This document shows, one piece after another, positions 8,285 through 16,582 of a DNA stretch of 64,000 nucleotides. Positions within the stretch are counted from its first letter, which is position 1, and the number at the start of each line of letters is the position of its first letter. The DNA is taken from assembly GCF_022213955.1 (NCBI RefSeq), contig NZ_JAKNTW010000004.1:186001-250000 (forward strand), given 5' to 3'. The stretch comes from Dolomitihabitans soli (GTDB lineage Bacteria > Actinomycetota > Actinomycetes > Streptosporangiales > Streptosporangiaceae). Both the position numbers and the translations under genes were made by a program. The notes beneath the pieces are model-generated. The model was not told the origin of the DNA and ran no database searches. It saw only the letters and a list, made by a program, of their open reading frames with translations.

Positions 8285-8758
8285 TTATGGACGCCCGCCA
8301 GGATCCTCCGGAGGTCCGGCCAGCCGTCCGATGGGGGCGACCACGCTCCGGGTCCGAGGGCACGACCACACCGCGGTTCCGCCCTCGACGGCGGCGGACA
8401 GCGGATGGGAGTCCGGGTGAGCCGGGCACTGCGGCCACACCGCGGACAGTCCTTCCGACCACAACGCCTCGACCGCCCACTCCTGGACCTGGTCCGCCAG
8501 CCCGGCGATCTGTTCGGCACCACCACCAGAGGGCGCTGAGACGCCGCGCCCGGATCCATCGGGTGCGTAGAGCCAGACGAAGGGCTCCTCCCAGCTCCGC
8601 ACCTCGCCCTCGCGGACATCGGGCTGTACGGCGCAGTGCGAGCGCACGTCCCGGAGCACGACATCGAGAGCCGCGGAGAGGTCCTTGTCCACCCGGCGAT
8701 CATCCCAGCGAACGGCTGCCCGCGATGCTGGAGGTGTGCGATGCAGGACGTGACGCAA
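8285..8758 (-). CDS. Small hypothetical protein
   Basis: Up to 157 residues from TTG 8758, or 135 from GTG 8692, where VDKDLSAALD begins; neither start has a clear ribosome site. The C-terminal half (LADQVQEWAVEALW, AVWPQCPAHPDSHPL, GTAVWSCPRTRSVVAPIG) looks like small actinobacterial proteins of unknown function in which Cys/His residues are spaced C-x2-H-x3-H before a V-W-x-C-P strand, suggesting a metal-binding knuckle. It follows the UvrA-like gene on the same strand with a gap of 15-80 bases. Confidence 0.6.
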   Translation of the reverse strand: MRHVLHRTPPASRAAVRWDDRRVDKDLSAALDVVLRDVRSHCAVQPDVREGEVRSWEEPFVWLYAPDGSGRGVSAPSGGGAEQIAGLADQVQEWAVEALWSEGLSAVWPQCPAHPDSHPLSAAVEGGTAVWSCPRTRSVVAPIGRLAGPPEDPGGRP

Positions 8759-8773
8759 GACGCGCCCCGCCCC

Positions 8774-11263
8774 TCAGCGGCGCGCGCCTTCCCGCACTTC
8801 CAGGAGCGGCAGGCCCGCCGCGTACCGCCGGAGGAAACCGGCGGTCGGGGTGTCCGCGGTCGCGACGGCGTCCGGGGGGCCTTCCGCGACCACCGCACCC
8901 CCGTCCGGACCGGCTCCCGGCCCCAGGTCGATCACCCAGTCCGCGGACGCGGCGACGGGGATGTCATGTTCGGCCACGACGACGGTGTTGCCCGAGTCGA
9001 GCAACACATCGAGCGCATCCACCACACGCTGGATGTCAGACGGGTGCAGGCCCGAGACGGGTTCGTCGAGAACGACGAGGCCGGCCTTGCGGCCCGCGGC
9101 GCCGCGCTGGATCGCGGACGCCAGCTTCAGCCGCTGCGCCTCGCCGCCGGACAACTCTGTGGCGCTCTGGCCGAGCTGGAGATAGCCAAGCCCGACCTGG
9201 TTCAAGGCTCCCAGGGTTTCCGCGAGTTGCCGGGGTGCGGAGAACCGCTCCACAGCCTCGGCGACGGTCAGCTCCAGCACCTGATCGATGGCCAACCCCT
9301 GATACCTGATTTCCAAGGCCTCCGGCTTGTAGCGCCGACCCTCGCACGCGTCGCAGACCACCCACACATCCGGCAGGAAGTGCATGTCGACCAGCTTGCG
9401 GCCATAACCGGTGCAGGTTTCGCAGCGGCCGCCACCCGCGGTGTTGAAGCTGAACCAGGAGGCATTGACCCCGCGTCCGCGCGCCACGTCGGTTGCGGCG
9501 AACAGCTTGCGGACAATGTCGAACGCCTTGCTGTAGGTGGCCGGGTTGGACCGCGGCGTCCGCCCGAGCGGTTCCTGATCGACGACGGCGACCCAGTCGA
9601 ACCCCTCGAGGCCGGTCACCTGTCGCACCGTGTCGGTCGTCGTCCCGTTCAGGGCGGCCTCCACGCTCGCCGCGAGCGCGCCGAGCAGGCTGCTCTTGCC
9701 GCTGCCGCTCACCCCGGTCAGGCAGGTGAGCCGACCGGCGGGGAAACGCACCAGGTCCGCGGTCACGTTGTGCGCACGCAGGCCGTGCAGCTCCACCCAG
9801 CCGGTGTCATCCCCGGCCGGGCGGCGGGTCCGGCGTAGCCGCGGCCCCTCACCGGCCAGATAGCGTCCGGTCAGCGACGTCGGGTGGGCGGCCGCGTCGG
9901 CGGGCGGCCCCGACACCAGGATCTCACCGCCGAGGCGGCCCGCGCCGGGCCCCATATCGATCACCCAGTCGGCCCGGGCGATCAGTTCAGGGTCGTGCTC
10001 GACCAGGAGCACCGTGTTGCCTGCCTTGCGCAGCTCCAGGGCGATGTCGAGCAGGTGTGCCTTGTCCGCCGGATGCAGTCCGGTCCCGGGCTCGTCCAGG
10101 ACGAAGATGATGCCGCTCAGCTCGGTGCTGAGCTGCGCGGCGAGCCGGGTCCGCTGCAACTCACCCCCGGACAGCGTCGCCGCGCTCCGGGACAGCTGGA
10201 GGTGGGCCAGGCCGAGCCGGTCGAGGATCCCGAGCCTGCGGCCCAGGTCCTGCAGCAGCGGCTCACCCACTTCGCGCTGCCGGGCGTCCAGGTCGTCCGC
10301 CACGCGCTTCGCCCAGCTGCGCACCTCCCGTACTTCCACCTCGAGCAGGTCGGGATAGGTCAGCCCGCCGAGCCGCACGGACCGGGCCACCTGGTCGTAC
10401 CCGCTGCCGCCGCAGGTGCCGCACGGCTGCTTGCGCATGTACGGCAGGTAGCGCTGCTTGGCGCTGGAGGTCTGGGCGTTCACGAACACCCGCTCCACCT
10501 CGGCGAGCGCGCCCCGCAGCGGCTGGCTCGAGGTGTAGGTCACCAGAGCCGTCTCGTTCTTGTTCGTCATGTCGATGGTCGCCTCGATCTTTTCGTCGCC
10601 CGTGCCGTACAGCACGCAGTGACGGAACTCCTCAGGCAGCGACTGCCACGGCCGATCGAGGTCCACGCCACGCTTCTCGGCGAGCGCCGGTACGAACGCG
10701 TGCTCCCCCGACCGCCACTTCGCGTACCAGGGCGAGGCCCCCTCGAAGAGCGGAAGGTCCGGATGGGTGATGACCAGGCCCTCCTGCGCCTGCCAGCGCC
10801 CGCCCACCCCGTGGCAGTCCGCACAGCTCCCTTCCGGCGTATTGCGGTCGAAATGAGCGGTCGTCAGATGCCCGTCTCCACGCTCCGCCGCCGGGTCCGC
10901 GCCGATCCCCGGAAGGCGCGAGTACAGCAGCCCCAGATGCCCGTCGATGCCGGTGATCGTCGCGACCGTGGACCGGGGGTTGCGGTTCAGCCGGCGCTGG
11001 TCGACCGCGAGCGTCGCGCCGAGTCCCAGGATGCGGTCGACCTTCGGCCGATTGCGCTGGGTGATGTACTGCCGCACGAACGGCGAAAGCCCCTCCAGAT
11101 ACCGCAGCTGGGCCTCGTTGTGCAGGGTGTCGATGGCCAGCGAGGTCTTGCCGCTGCCACTCACCCCGGTGAAGGCGACGAGTCGCCCCTTGGGGATGCT
11201 CACCGACACGTCCCGCAGATTGTTGGTACGAGCCCCCACCACCTCGATGGCCTCGCACCCCAT
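8774..11263 (-). CDS. UvrA-like twin ABC ATPase (short excinuclease-type protein)
   Basis: 829 residues from ATG 11263 (VGARTNNLRDVSVSIPKG follows 8 codons later); the frame extends to 11359 but that extension is unlike the family. Two ABC modules: Walker A GVSGSGKTSL and [10 protein letters not shown], signatures LSGGELQRTRLAA and LSGGEAQRLKLAS. Cys pairs in the zinc modules (CADCHG, CGTCGGSG, CETCTG, CDACEG) are kept. It is more than 100 residues shorter than housekeeping UvrA. Such class II UvrA-like proteins include drug self-resistance factors (DrrC-like) and repair paralogues. It probably binds DNA; a role in protection from a DNA-binding compound is inference. Confidence 0.85.
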   Translation of the reverse strand: MGCEAIEVVGARTNNLRDVSVSIPKGRLVAFTGVSGSGKTSLAIDTLHNEAQLRYLEGLSPFVRQYITQRNRPKVDRILGLGATLAVDQRRLNRNPRSTVATITGIDGHLGLLYSRLPGIGADPAAERGDGHLTTAHFDRNTPEGSCADCHGVGGRWQAQEGLVITHPDLPLFEGASPWYAKWRSGEHAFVPALAEKRGVDLDRPWQSLPEEFRHCVLYGTGDEKIEATIDMTNKNETALVTYTSSQPLRGALAEVERVFVNAQTSSAKQRYLPYMRKQPCGTCGGSGYDQVARSVRLGGLTYPDLLEVEVREVRSWAKRVADDLDARQREVGEPLLQDLGRRLGILDRLGLAHLQLSRSAATLSGGELQRTRLAAQLSTELSGIIFVLDEPGTGLHPADKAHLLDIALELRKAGNTVLLVEHDPELIARADWVIDMGPGAGRLGGEILVSGPPADAAAHPTSLTGRYLAGEGPRLRRTRRPAGDDTGWVELHGLRAHNVTADLVRFPAGRLTCLTGVSGSGKSSLLGALAASVEAALNGTTTDTVRQVTGLEGFDWVAVVDQEPLGRTPRSNPATYSKAFDIVRKLFAATDVARGRGVNASWFSFNTAGGGRCETCTGYGRKLVDMHFLPDVWVVCDACEGRRYKPEALEIRYQGLAIDQVLELTVAEAVERFSAPRQLAETLGALNQVGLGYLQLGQSATELSGGEAQRLKLASAIQRGAAGRKAGLVVLDEPVSGLHPSDIQRVVDALDVLLDSGNTVVVAEHDIPVAASADWVIDLGPGAGPDGGAVVAEGPPDAVATADTPTAGFLRRYAAGLPLLEVREGARR

Positions 11264-11579
11264 ACTCGCGACGTCCCGTACGAACGCAGTCAACCTTCGT
11301 CCACCCTCTCGCAACACAGCAGAACATGGGCGGACAGGCGCCCCACCCATGCCGAGCAACCGATCACGCCACTACGCGGCGGCCGCTCGTCACAACGGCG
11401 CTGGGCGGCCGCTTCCCCAGATCTCTCAGCACGTGGCCGGTCTTGATGCGGCCCGTGCCGCAGATCGGTGCCGACCGGCGAACCCATGATCGCTCTAAAA
11501 CCTGACGTCTTGTGTCCTGTTTTTCATCCGTCCTGCGGACGCCGCCGGGCCTTCGGCACGCACCGGTCGGCGCCGGCGG
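11264..11579. other. Intergenic stretch with no recognisable gene
   Basis: It lies between the start of the UvrA-like gene and an imine reductase relic. It should contain the UvrA-like gene's promoter, but I see no convincing -35/-10 pair. Confidence 0.4.
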
Positions 11580-11794
11580 GCCTGGGCAGTTCCATGCATC
11601 TCGGTGCTGATCCGGCGCCGACCCCGGTGTACGACACGGCCCTGTTCGGTCTGGCCTGGGGCGCGCCGGCGGGCTTCGGCCACGCCGTCGCGGCAGGCGT
11701 CGACCCGGCCGACTTCGCGGCGGTGGCGACGGGGCACATGCCGTTCGTCACCTCGCTGATGGCCGGCCACCGGCATCGCGCCGTCCTCGGATGA
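11580..11794 (+). pseudogene. C-terminal fragment of an NADPH-dependent imine reductase-like protein
   Basis: One frame reads MHLGADPAPTPVYDTALFGL, AWGAPAGFGHAVAAGVD and ATGHMPFVTSLMAGH. This corresponds to the helical C-terminal domain of imine reductases of the 6-phosphogluconate dehydrogenase superfamily (Y-D-T-A-L-L-G-L, G-H-M-P-F-V). The Rossmann domain is absent, some residues appear lost inside the domain, and it stops early. Confidence 0.6.
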
Positions 11795-11845
11795 ACTGCT
11801 TTCCGGACGGAGATCGGAGAAATCGGCCCCGGCGTATGCGGCGAG

Positions 11846-12844
11846 TCAGTGGTGCGGAGTGTCGCCGACTCCGATCCTGCGGCGGAAGACCCAGTAGGTC
11901 CAGCTCTGGTAGAGCAGCACCAGGGGCAGGAAGATCACCGCGACCCAGGTCATGATGCCGAGGGTCTTCGGTGTGGCGGCCGCGTTCTCCACGGTCAGAC
12001 TGTAGGCCGGGTCGATCGTGGACGGGAGGACGTCGGGGTGGAGGACGGCGAACAGGCTGATCACCACCATCCCGATGCCGACGGCCGACAGGAGGAACGC
12101 CCAGCCGTCACGACCCTTGACGAGCACGCCGAGCGCGGCGGCGAAGGAGAGGACGGCGAGCGCGGCCAGCACCGCGGTGCCCGGTGTCCCGCCCTCGAAC
12201 TGCGTCCAGGTCAAGAAGGCCACCGCGAGCACGGCCGCCGCCACCCCCGACCGCAGCGCGAGCACGGCCGCGCGCCGGCTGATCTCCCCGATGGTCTTCA
12301 ACGCCAGGAAGACGGCGCCGTGCGCGACGAACAGCGTCAGCGTCGTCAGCCCGCCCAGCAGCGCGTACGGGTTGAGCAGATCCCAGAACGTGCCGACGTA
12401 CTCGTGCTCGGAGTCGAGTTTCACGCCCCGCACGATGTTGGCGAACGCGATCCCCCACAGCAGCGCGGGCATGAACGAGCCGAACACGATGGCCACGTCC
12501 CACCGCCGTCGCCATCTCGCCGAGTCCCGTTTGGCGCGATACTCGAAGGCCACCCCGCGCAGGATCAACGCCACCAGGATCAGCAGCAGCGGCAGGTAGA
12601 ACCCGCTGAACAGCGACGCGTACCACTCCGGGAAAGCGGCGAACGTCGCGCCCCCCGCAGTGATCAGCCACACCTCGTTGCCGTCCCAGACCGGGCCGAT
12701 CGTGCCGAGCACCACCCGGCGTTCCGGCTCGTCCCTGGCCAGGACCGGCAGCAGCATGCCGACTCCGAAGTCGAACCCCTCCAGGACGAAGTAGCCGACC
12801 CACAGGACGGTGATCGCCACGAACCAGACGTCGGTGAGCTCCAC
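11846..12844 (-). CDS. cydB: Cytochrome bd menaquinol oxidase subunit II
   Basis: 332 residues, eight to nine membrane helices. The N-terminus is typical (VLWVGYFVLEGFDFGVGML, then GPVWDGNEVWLI). Partner of CydA in the high-affinity terminal oxidase that oxidises menaquinol and reduces oxygen without pumping protons. The start is GTG 12844 with GGAAGGA seven bases upstream. A 12-bp tandem repeat lies between the cydA stop and this ribosome site. No cydC/cydD follows; they must lie elsewhere. Confidence 0.95.
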   Translation of the reverse strand: MELTDVWFVAITVLWVGYFVLEGFDFGVGMLLPVLARDEPERRVVLGTIGPVWDGNEVWLITAGGATFAAFPEWYASLFSGFYLPLLLILVALILRGVAFEYRAKRDSARWRRRWDVAIVFGSFMPALLWGIAFANIVRGVKLDSEHEYVGTFWDLLNPYALLGGLTTLTLFVAHGAVFLALKTIGEISRRAAVLALRSGVAAAVLAVAFLTWTQFEGGTPGTAVLAALAVLSFAAALGVLVKGRDGWAFLLSAVGIGMVVISLFAVLHPDVLPSTIDPAYSLTVENAAATPKTLGIMTWVAVIFLPLVLLYQSWTYWVFRRRIGVGDTPHH

Positions 12845-12857
12845 TGGCCGGTCCTTC

Positions 12858-12893
12858 CTAATAGGCGAACTAGTAGGCGAACTAGTAGGCGAA
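12858..12893 (-). repeat. 12-bp tandem triplication at the cydA 3' end
   Basis: Three direct units (minus strand TTCGCCTACTAG, twice exact, third with TAT for TAC) encode Phe-Ala-Tyr-stop three times in the cydA frame. Only the first unit is translated. The other two would give 4-residue extensions on read-through and set the distance to the cydB ribosome site. Confidence 0.9.
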
Positions 12894-14261
12894 CGACGTC
12901 GTGCCGTCGTCGCGCGGCTCGTCGTCGCCGGCGGACGGCGGGGCCGCCCTGCCGTACTTGATCATGAGGCCGACCTCGACCAGGGCCAGCACGCCGTACA
13001 CGAGGGTGAAGACGATCAGCGAGGTGAGCACCGTACCCGCGCCGACGCTGGGCGAGACGCCGTCGGCGGTCATCATCTGGCTGAACACGATCCACGGTTG
13101 CCTGGCCGTCTCGGTGAAGATCCATCCGAAGCTGTGCGCGAGGAAGGGCAGCACGACCGACCAGACCGCCAATCGCCAGATCCGGCTGCTGCCGCGTACC
13201 ATCCCGCCGCGGGTCAGCCAGAGCAGGGCGAGCGCCACGAGTGCGGCGAGCATGCCGAAGCCGATCATCAGCCGGAAGCCCCAGTAGGCGAGCGGGATGT
13301 AGGGGCGGTAGTCGCCGGGGCCGTACTTCTGCTCGTACGCCGCCTGGAGGTCGTTGATGCCCTCCACCCTGCCGTTGAGCGAGCCGGTGGCGAGGTACGA
13401 CAGCAGGTGCGGGACCTCCAGCCGGAAGATCGGTTTGGTGCCGTCGAGGGTGCCGATCGTGAAGAGCGAGAACGGCGCCGGCTGCCGGGTCTCGTAGAGC
13501 GCCTCGGCGGCGGCCATCTTCATCGGCTGCGTCTGGGTCATGATCTTGCCGAGGACATCGCCGGAGATGAGACCGCCACCCGCGCCGATCAGCACCGCGG
13601 CCACGCCGAGCCGGAGCGAAGGGCGGAAGACGTCGGTGTCCCTCCTTCTGGCCAGGTGCCAGGAGGAGACGGCCATGAGGATCACCCCACCGGCCAGCCA
13701 GCAGCCGAAGATGGTGTGCGGGAAGGTGGCCAGCAGGACCTTGTTGGTCAGCACGGCGCCGAAGTCGGCCAGTTCGGCTCGCCCGTTGAGCGTGAAACCG
13801 ACCGGCCACTGCATGAACGAGTTGGCGGCCAGGATGAAGTAGGCGGACACCATCGTGCCGATCGCGACCACCCAGATGCAGGCGAGGTGGACCATCTTCG
13901 GCAGCCGGTCCCAGCCGAAGATCCACAGGCCCAGGAACGTGGACTCGAGGAAGAACGCCACCAGGGCCTCCAGCGCGAGCGGGGCGCCGAAGACGTCGCC
14001 GACGAACCTGGAATAGGTGCTCCAGTTCATCCCAAATTGGAACTCTTGTACGATCCCCGTCACCACGCCCATGGCGAAGTTGATCAGGAAGAGGGTGCCC
14101 CAGAACTTGGTGGCACGCAGGTAGGCCGCCTTGCCGGTGCGCACCCAGGCCGTGTTCAGGATCGCCACCAGCAGCGACATCCCGATGGTGACGGGCACGA
14201 ACAGGAAGTGGTAGACGGTGGTAACCCCGAACTGCCACCGAGCGAGATCCAAGGCGTCCAT
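12882..14261 (-). CDS. cydA: Cytochrome bd menaquinol oxidase subunit I
   Basis: 459 residues, nine membrane segments. Candidate haem ligands His18 (YHFLFVP) and His182 (FPHTIFGCW); proton-channel acids Glu98 and Glu106 in FGAPLALEALVAFFLE. The family motif GRQPW is ARQPW here (386-390). The quinol loop is of the short type usual in Gram-positive bacteria. ATG 14261 is the start. Overlapping neither neighbour, it forms an operon with cydB. Expected expression: low oxygen or blocked main oxidase; a TTGTGA half-site in its promoter could be read by a Rex-like sensor, but no second half is visible. Confidence 0.95.
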   Translation of the reverse strand: MDALDLARWQFGVTTVYHFLFVPVTIGMSLLVAILNTAWVRTGKAAYLRATKFWGTLFLINFAMGVVTGIVQEFQFGMNWSTYSRFVGDVFGAPLALEALVAFFLESTFLGLWIFGWDRLPKMVHLACIWVVAIGTMVSAYFILAANSFMQWPVGFTLNGRAELADFGAVLTNKVLLATFPHTIFGCWLAGGVILMAVSSWHLARRRDTDVFRPSLRLGVAAVLIGAGGGLISGDVLGKIMTQTQPMKMAAAEALYETRQPAPFSLFTIGTLDGTKPIFRLEVPHLLSYLATGSLNGRVEGINDLQAAYEQKYGPGDYRPYIPLAYWGFRLMIGFGMLAALVALALLWLTRGGMVRGSSRIWRLAVWSVVLPFLAHSFGWIFTETARQPWIVFSQMMTADGVSPSVGAGTVLTSLIVFTLVYGVLALVEVGLMIKYGRAAPPSAGDDEPRDDGTTSFAY

Positions 14262-14272
14262 ATGACGACTTT

Positions 14273-14302
14273 AGGTATCCGATCGTTCGCACATTGTCAC
14301 AA
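14273..14302 (-). promoter_or_regulatory. Possible cydA promoter
   Basis: On the minus strand TTGTGA (14297-14302) and ATACCT (14273-14278) are 18 bases apart, placing transcription start about 5-6 bases before the cydA ATG. This would give a leaderless or nearly leaderless cydAB message. Confidence 0.35.
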
Positions 14303-14421
14303 CACGCCTGGCCGCTCCGATCAGCACCTCGGCTTGGCGGCTCTTCGTCCCCTCCGACCACCTCGCCGGCGACCTCGGCACCGAGGAGCCCTCGGCCGCT
14401 GTGGACGCCGACCGCGTGCCC

Positions 14422-15126
14422 TCACGCGGTACCGCCGCCGATACGGAGCGCTTCCTTCAGAAACACGCGGTAGATGCTCGGCGTGCCCTCGGTGGTGATG
14501 ACCTCGACGATGGAGCGGACGTTGCTACCGTCGACGGCCTCGCGAATGAGCGCGTCCGCCAGGTCGCGACGTGCGGTGAACCGGCCGACCATCTGCGGCG
14601 GGCCGACGGTGTAGTCGGTGACCGCGCCGCCGTCGAACAGTCCCGAGGGGCGGATGACGGTCCAGTCGAGGTCGGTACGGGCCACGATCTCCTCCATACG
14701 GCCGGCATCCTCGTACAGCGGACGCCCCATCCTGATGAGCAGCGGCATGATCACCTTGCGATAGATGAGGGTCTCGCCGGTCGGGGGTTCCATCGGCACG
14801 CCGGTCGAGGTCACGCAGACCAGGCGCCGGATGCCGTGTGCGGCCATGGCTTCGATGATGTTCTCAGCGGACTCGGAGAACATGGTGGCGGCCTCGGAGC
14901 CGTAGGGGACACCGAGCGTAGAGATCACCGCGTCATGCCCGGCCACCGCCCGATCCACCGCCTCGGGGTCCAGGGCGTCCGCCTTCACGACGTCCAGCAC
15001 GGGATCGCTGATGGGGAACGTCTCCGGATGCCGAGTGACGGCGGTGACGGTGTGGCCCTCGGCGAGCGCCTGGGCGGTGGCGAGCCGCCCTGTCGGGCCG
15101 TTGGCCCCAAAGATCACGAGTCTCAT
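14422..15126 (-). CDS. NAD(P)-binding protein, NmrA/SDR atypical family
   Basis: 234 residues from ATG 15126, preceded by CTGGAGGC. The Rossmann motif GANGPTGRLATAQAL lies at about 7-21, followed by the HTVTAVTRHPE strand, and VVKADALDPEAV and DAVISTLG as in the NAD(P)H-binding (PF13460-type) proteins. No S-Y-x3-K triad is evident, so it may sense redox state or act on a quinone/flavin substrate. It is divergent from the TetR gene with 88 bases between starts, the usual arrangement of a TetR repressor and its target. Confidence 0.8.
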   Translation of the reverse strand: MRLVIFGANGPTGRLATAQALAEGHTVTAVTRHPETFPISDPVLDVVKADALDPEAVDRAVAGHDAVISTLGVPYGSEAATMFSESAENIIEAMAAHGIRRLVCVTSTGVPMEPPTGETLIYRKVIMPLLIRMGRPLYEDAGRMEEIVARTDLDWTVIRPSGLFDGGAVTDYTVGPPQMVGRFTARRDLADALIREAVDGSNVRSIVEVITTEGTPSIYRVFLKEALRIGGGTA

Positions 15127-15214
15127 GTGCTTGCCTCCAGCTAGCTTTGCGTCGTGACATCTGCTTTTGACGCACCCTATATTGATTATAAGTAGCGTAA
15201 ACCCATGGGGGATC

Positions 15215-15841
15215 ATGAACGAGGAACGAGGGCAGCGTCGCTACGACTCGCTGCGCCGTACCACCCAGGCGCTGGCGACCCGAGCCGAGATCGCCCGCGC
15301 CGCCCGCAGGCTCTTCCTCGCCCGAGGGTGGGCGGAGACGACGGTGCGCGACGTGGCACGCGAGGCCGGCGTGTCCGTGCCGACGGTCTACTCGACATAC
15401 GGGAACAAAATCGGGCTGACCCGGGCCCTGGCCGACTCGGCCGACCTGCACGGCGACGCGCCGCGGATGCTGGCCGAGCTGGAAGACTCCGCAGCGGATC
15501 CGTCGCGGCAGTTGAGCGCGATGGCCGGCTTCGACCGCCGGCTGTACGAGCGCGCGGGCGACATCATCGTGCTCCTGCGGGAGGCGGGCCGCACCGAGCC
15601 GGACCTGGCCACGGTGTACCACGATGGTCGCCGCCGCGGCGACGAGACCCGCGTCCAGGTGTTCTCCTCCTGGCCGGACGAGACCCTGCGCGCCGGGCTG
15701 GACGTGGAGACCGCCGTCGACGTCTACGCGGCCATCTGCACCATCGACGTCTACACCACCCTCACCGCCGAGCGCGGGTGGTCACCCGATCGCGTCGAGC
15801 GATGGTGGGGCGACGTCCTGGTCCGTGAACTGCTGAGCTGA
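15215..15841 (+). CDS. TetR-family transcriptional regulator
   Basis: 208 residues from ATG 15215, with GGGGGA just upstream; an ATG at 15205 is in another frame. N-terminal HTH: RAEIARAARRLFLARG, TVRDVAREAGVSVPTVYSTYG, then NKIGLTRALADSAD. The C-terminal ligand domain (about 80-208) has no recognisable pocket motif. The shared 88-bp gap with the divergent NAD(P)-binding gene is unusually AT-rich in its middle (15177-15192), a likely shared promoter/operator. Confidence 0.85.
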   Translation: MNEERGQRRYDSLRRTTQALATRAEIARAARRLFLARGWAETTVRDVAREAGVSVPTVYSTYGNKIGLTRALADSADLHGDAPRMLAELEDSAADPSRQLSAMAGFDRRLYERAGDIIVLLREAGRTEPDLATVYHDGRRRGDETRVQVFSSWPDETLRAGLDVETAVDVYAAICTIDVYTTLTAERGWSPDRVERWWGDVLVRELLS

Positions 15842-15978
15842 GTTATCGGCTCGTCTGGTCTGTTCCAGCTCCTGCGCACACGGGCTCCGTCCGGGTTGGG
15901 CGCGCTTCGGGCACCCGTCGCGACCGGGGGCTCGACGGGGGTCCTCCGTTCGCGGGCCCGCGCTCGGCCGCGGCCGTG

Positions 15979-16509
15979 TCAGCTCGGGTCGGCGCGGGCC
16001 CGATAAGCCCGCATCTTGTGGCGGGAGCCGCAGATGTCCATGTCGCACCAGAGGCCGTTACCCGAGGGGGCCCGGTCGTAGAAGACCCACCGGCACTCGG
16101 GGGCGGCGCATGCCTTGAGCCGGCCGCCCTGACCGGTCAGGCCGTGCGCGAGCAGTGCGGCGAGGACGGCGCAGATGAGATCGGCGGCCGGGTCGCCGAC
16201 GGCCGGCCGGATCGCGAGGGTGCCGTCGGGGCCGATGGCCGGCGGGCCGGCGACGGCCTGGATCAAGGCGTTGACGTTCCGGATCGCCTCGGGGTCCGTC
16301 CGGTCCGCGATGAAGGCCCGGATGGTCTCGCGGGCGGCCACGAGGGCCTCCAGCTCGGGCTGTCCGAGGGACGCCTGTCCGGAGTGCGCCGCCAGCCAGG
16401 CGGCGGCGGTGTCCGGCCGCGCGAGGACGTCTTCGCCGTGGAGATGTGTCGCCGTGTTGCAGAAGTCCTCGACCACTGCGAGTTCCTCGGGTGCCGGTTT
16501 CCGCCGCAT
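15979..16509 (-). CDS. CGNR zinc-finger/ABATE domain regulator
   Basis: 176 residues from ATG 16509. The N-terminal ABATE-type domain begins EELAVVEDFCNTATHLHGED. The C-terminal finger reads LKACAAPECRWVFYDRAPSGN then WCDMDICGSRHKMRAYRARA, with cysteines in C-x4-C and C-x4-C spacing; the usual C-G-N-R loop is C-G-S-R here. These proteins are presumed DNA-binding regulators. The start is supported by a leaderless promoter (TAACGT 7 bases upstream on the minus strand). It shares a perfect dyad with the divergent hydrolase gene, its likely target. Confidence 0.85.
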   Translation of the reverse strand: MRRKPAPEELAVVEDFCNTATHLHGEDVLARPDTAAAWLAAHSGQASLGQPELEALVAARETIRAFIADRTDPEAIRNVNALIQAVAGPPAIGPDGTLAIRPAVGDPAADLICAVLAALLAHGLTGQGGRLKACAAPECRWVFYDRAPSGNGLWCDMDICGSRHKMRAYRARADPS

Positions 16510-16516
16510 GCCTGCC

Positions 16517-16549
16517 ACGTTACCAGCAATCGGCTTTAGCTGGTAACGT
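16517..16549. promoter_or_regulatory. Perfect 11-bp dyad between CGNR regulator and hydrolase genes
   Basis: Arms ACGTTACCAGC (16517-16527) and GCTGGTAACGT (16539-16549), 11-base spacer. Each arm contains a TAACGT -10-like box pointing outward: the left one (minus strand, 16517-16522) sits 7 bases before the CGNR start, and the right one (plus strand, 16544-16549) lies 33 bases before the hydrolase ATG. A factor on this dyad would cover both promoters. Confidence 0.7.
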
Positions 16550-16582
16550 CCGATGGGAACCGACCACCAAGGAGGCTGTGAG

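Noticed and set aside
15166-15192. TTGACG/TATAAG as a standard promoter for the TetR gene
   Set aside because: The spacer is only 14 bases; the region is noted as AT-rich but the promoter is not called.
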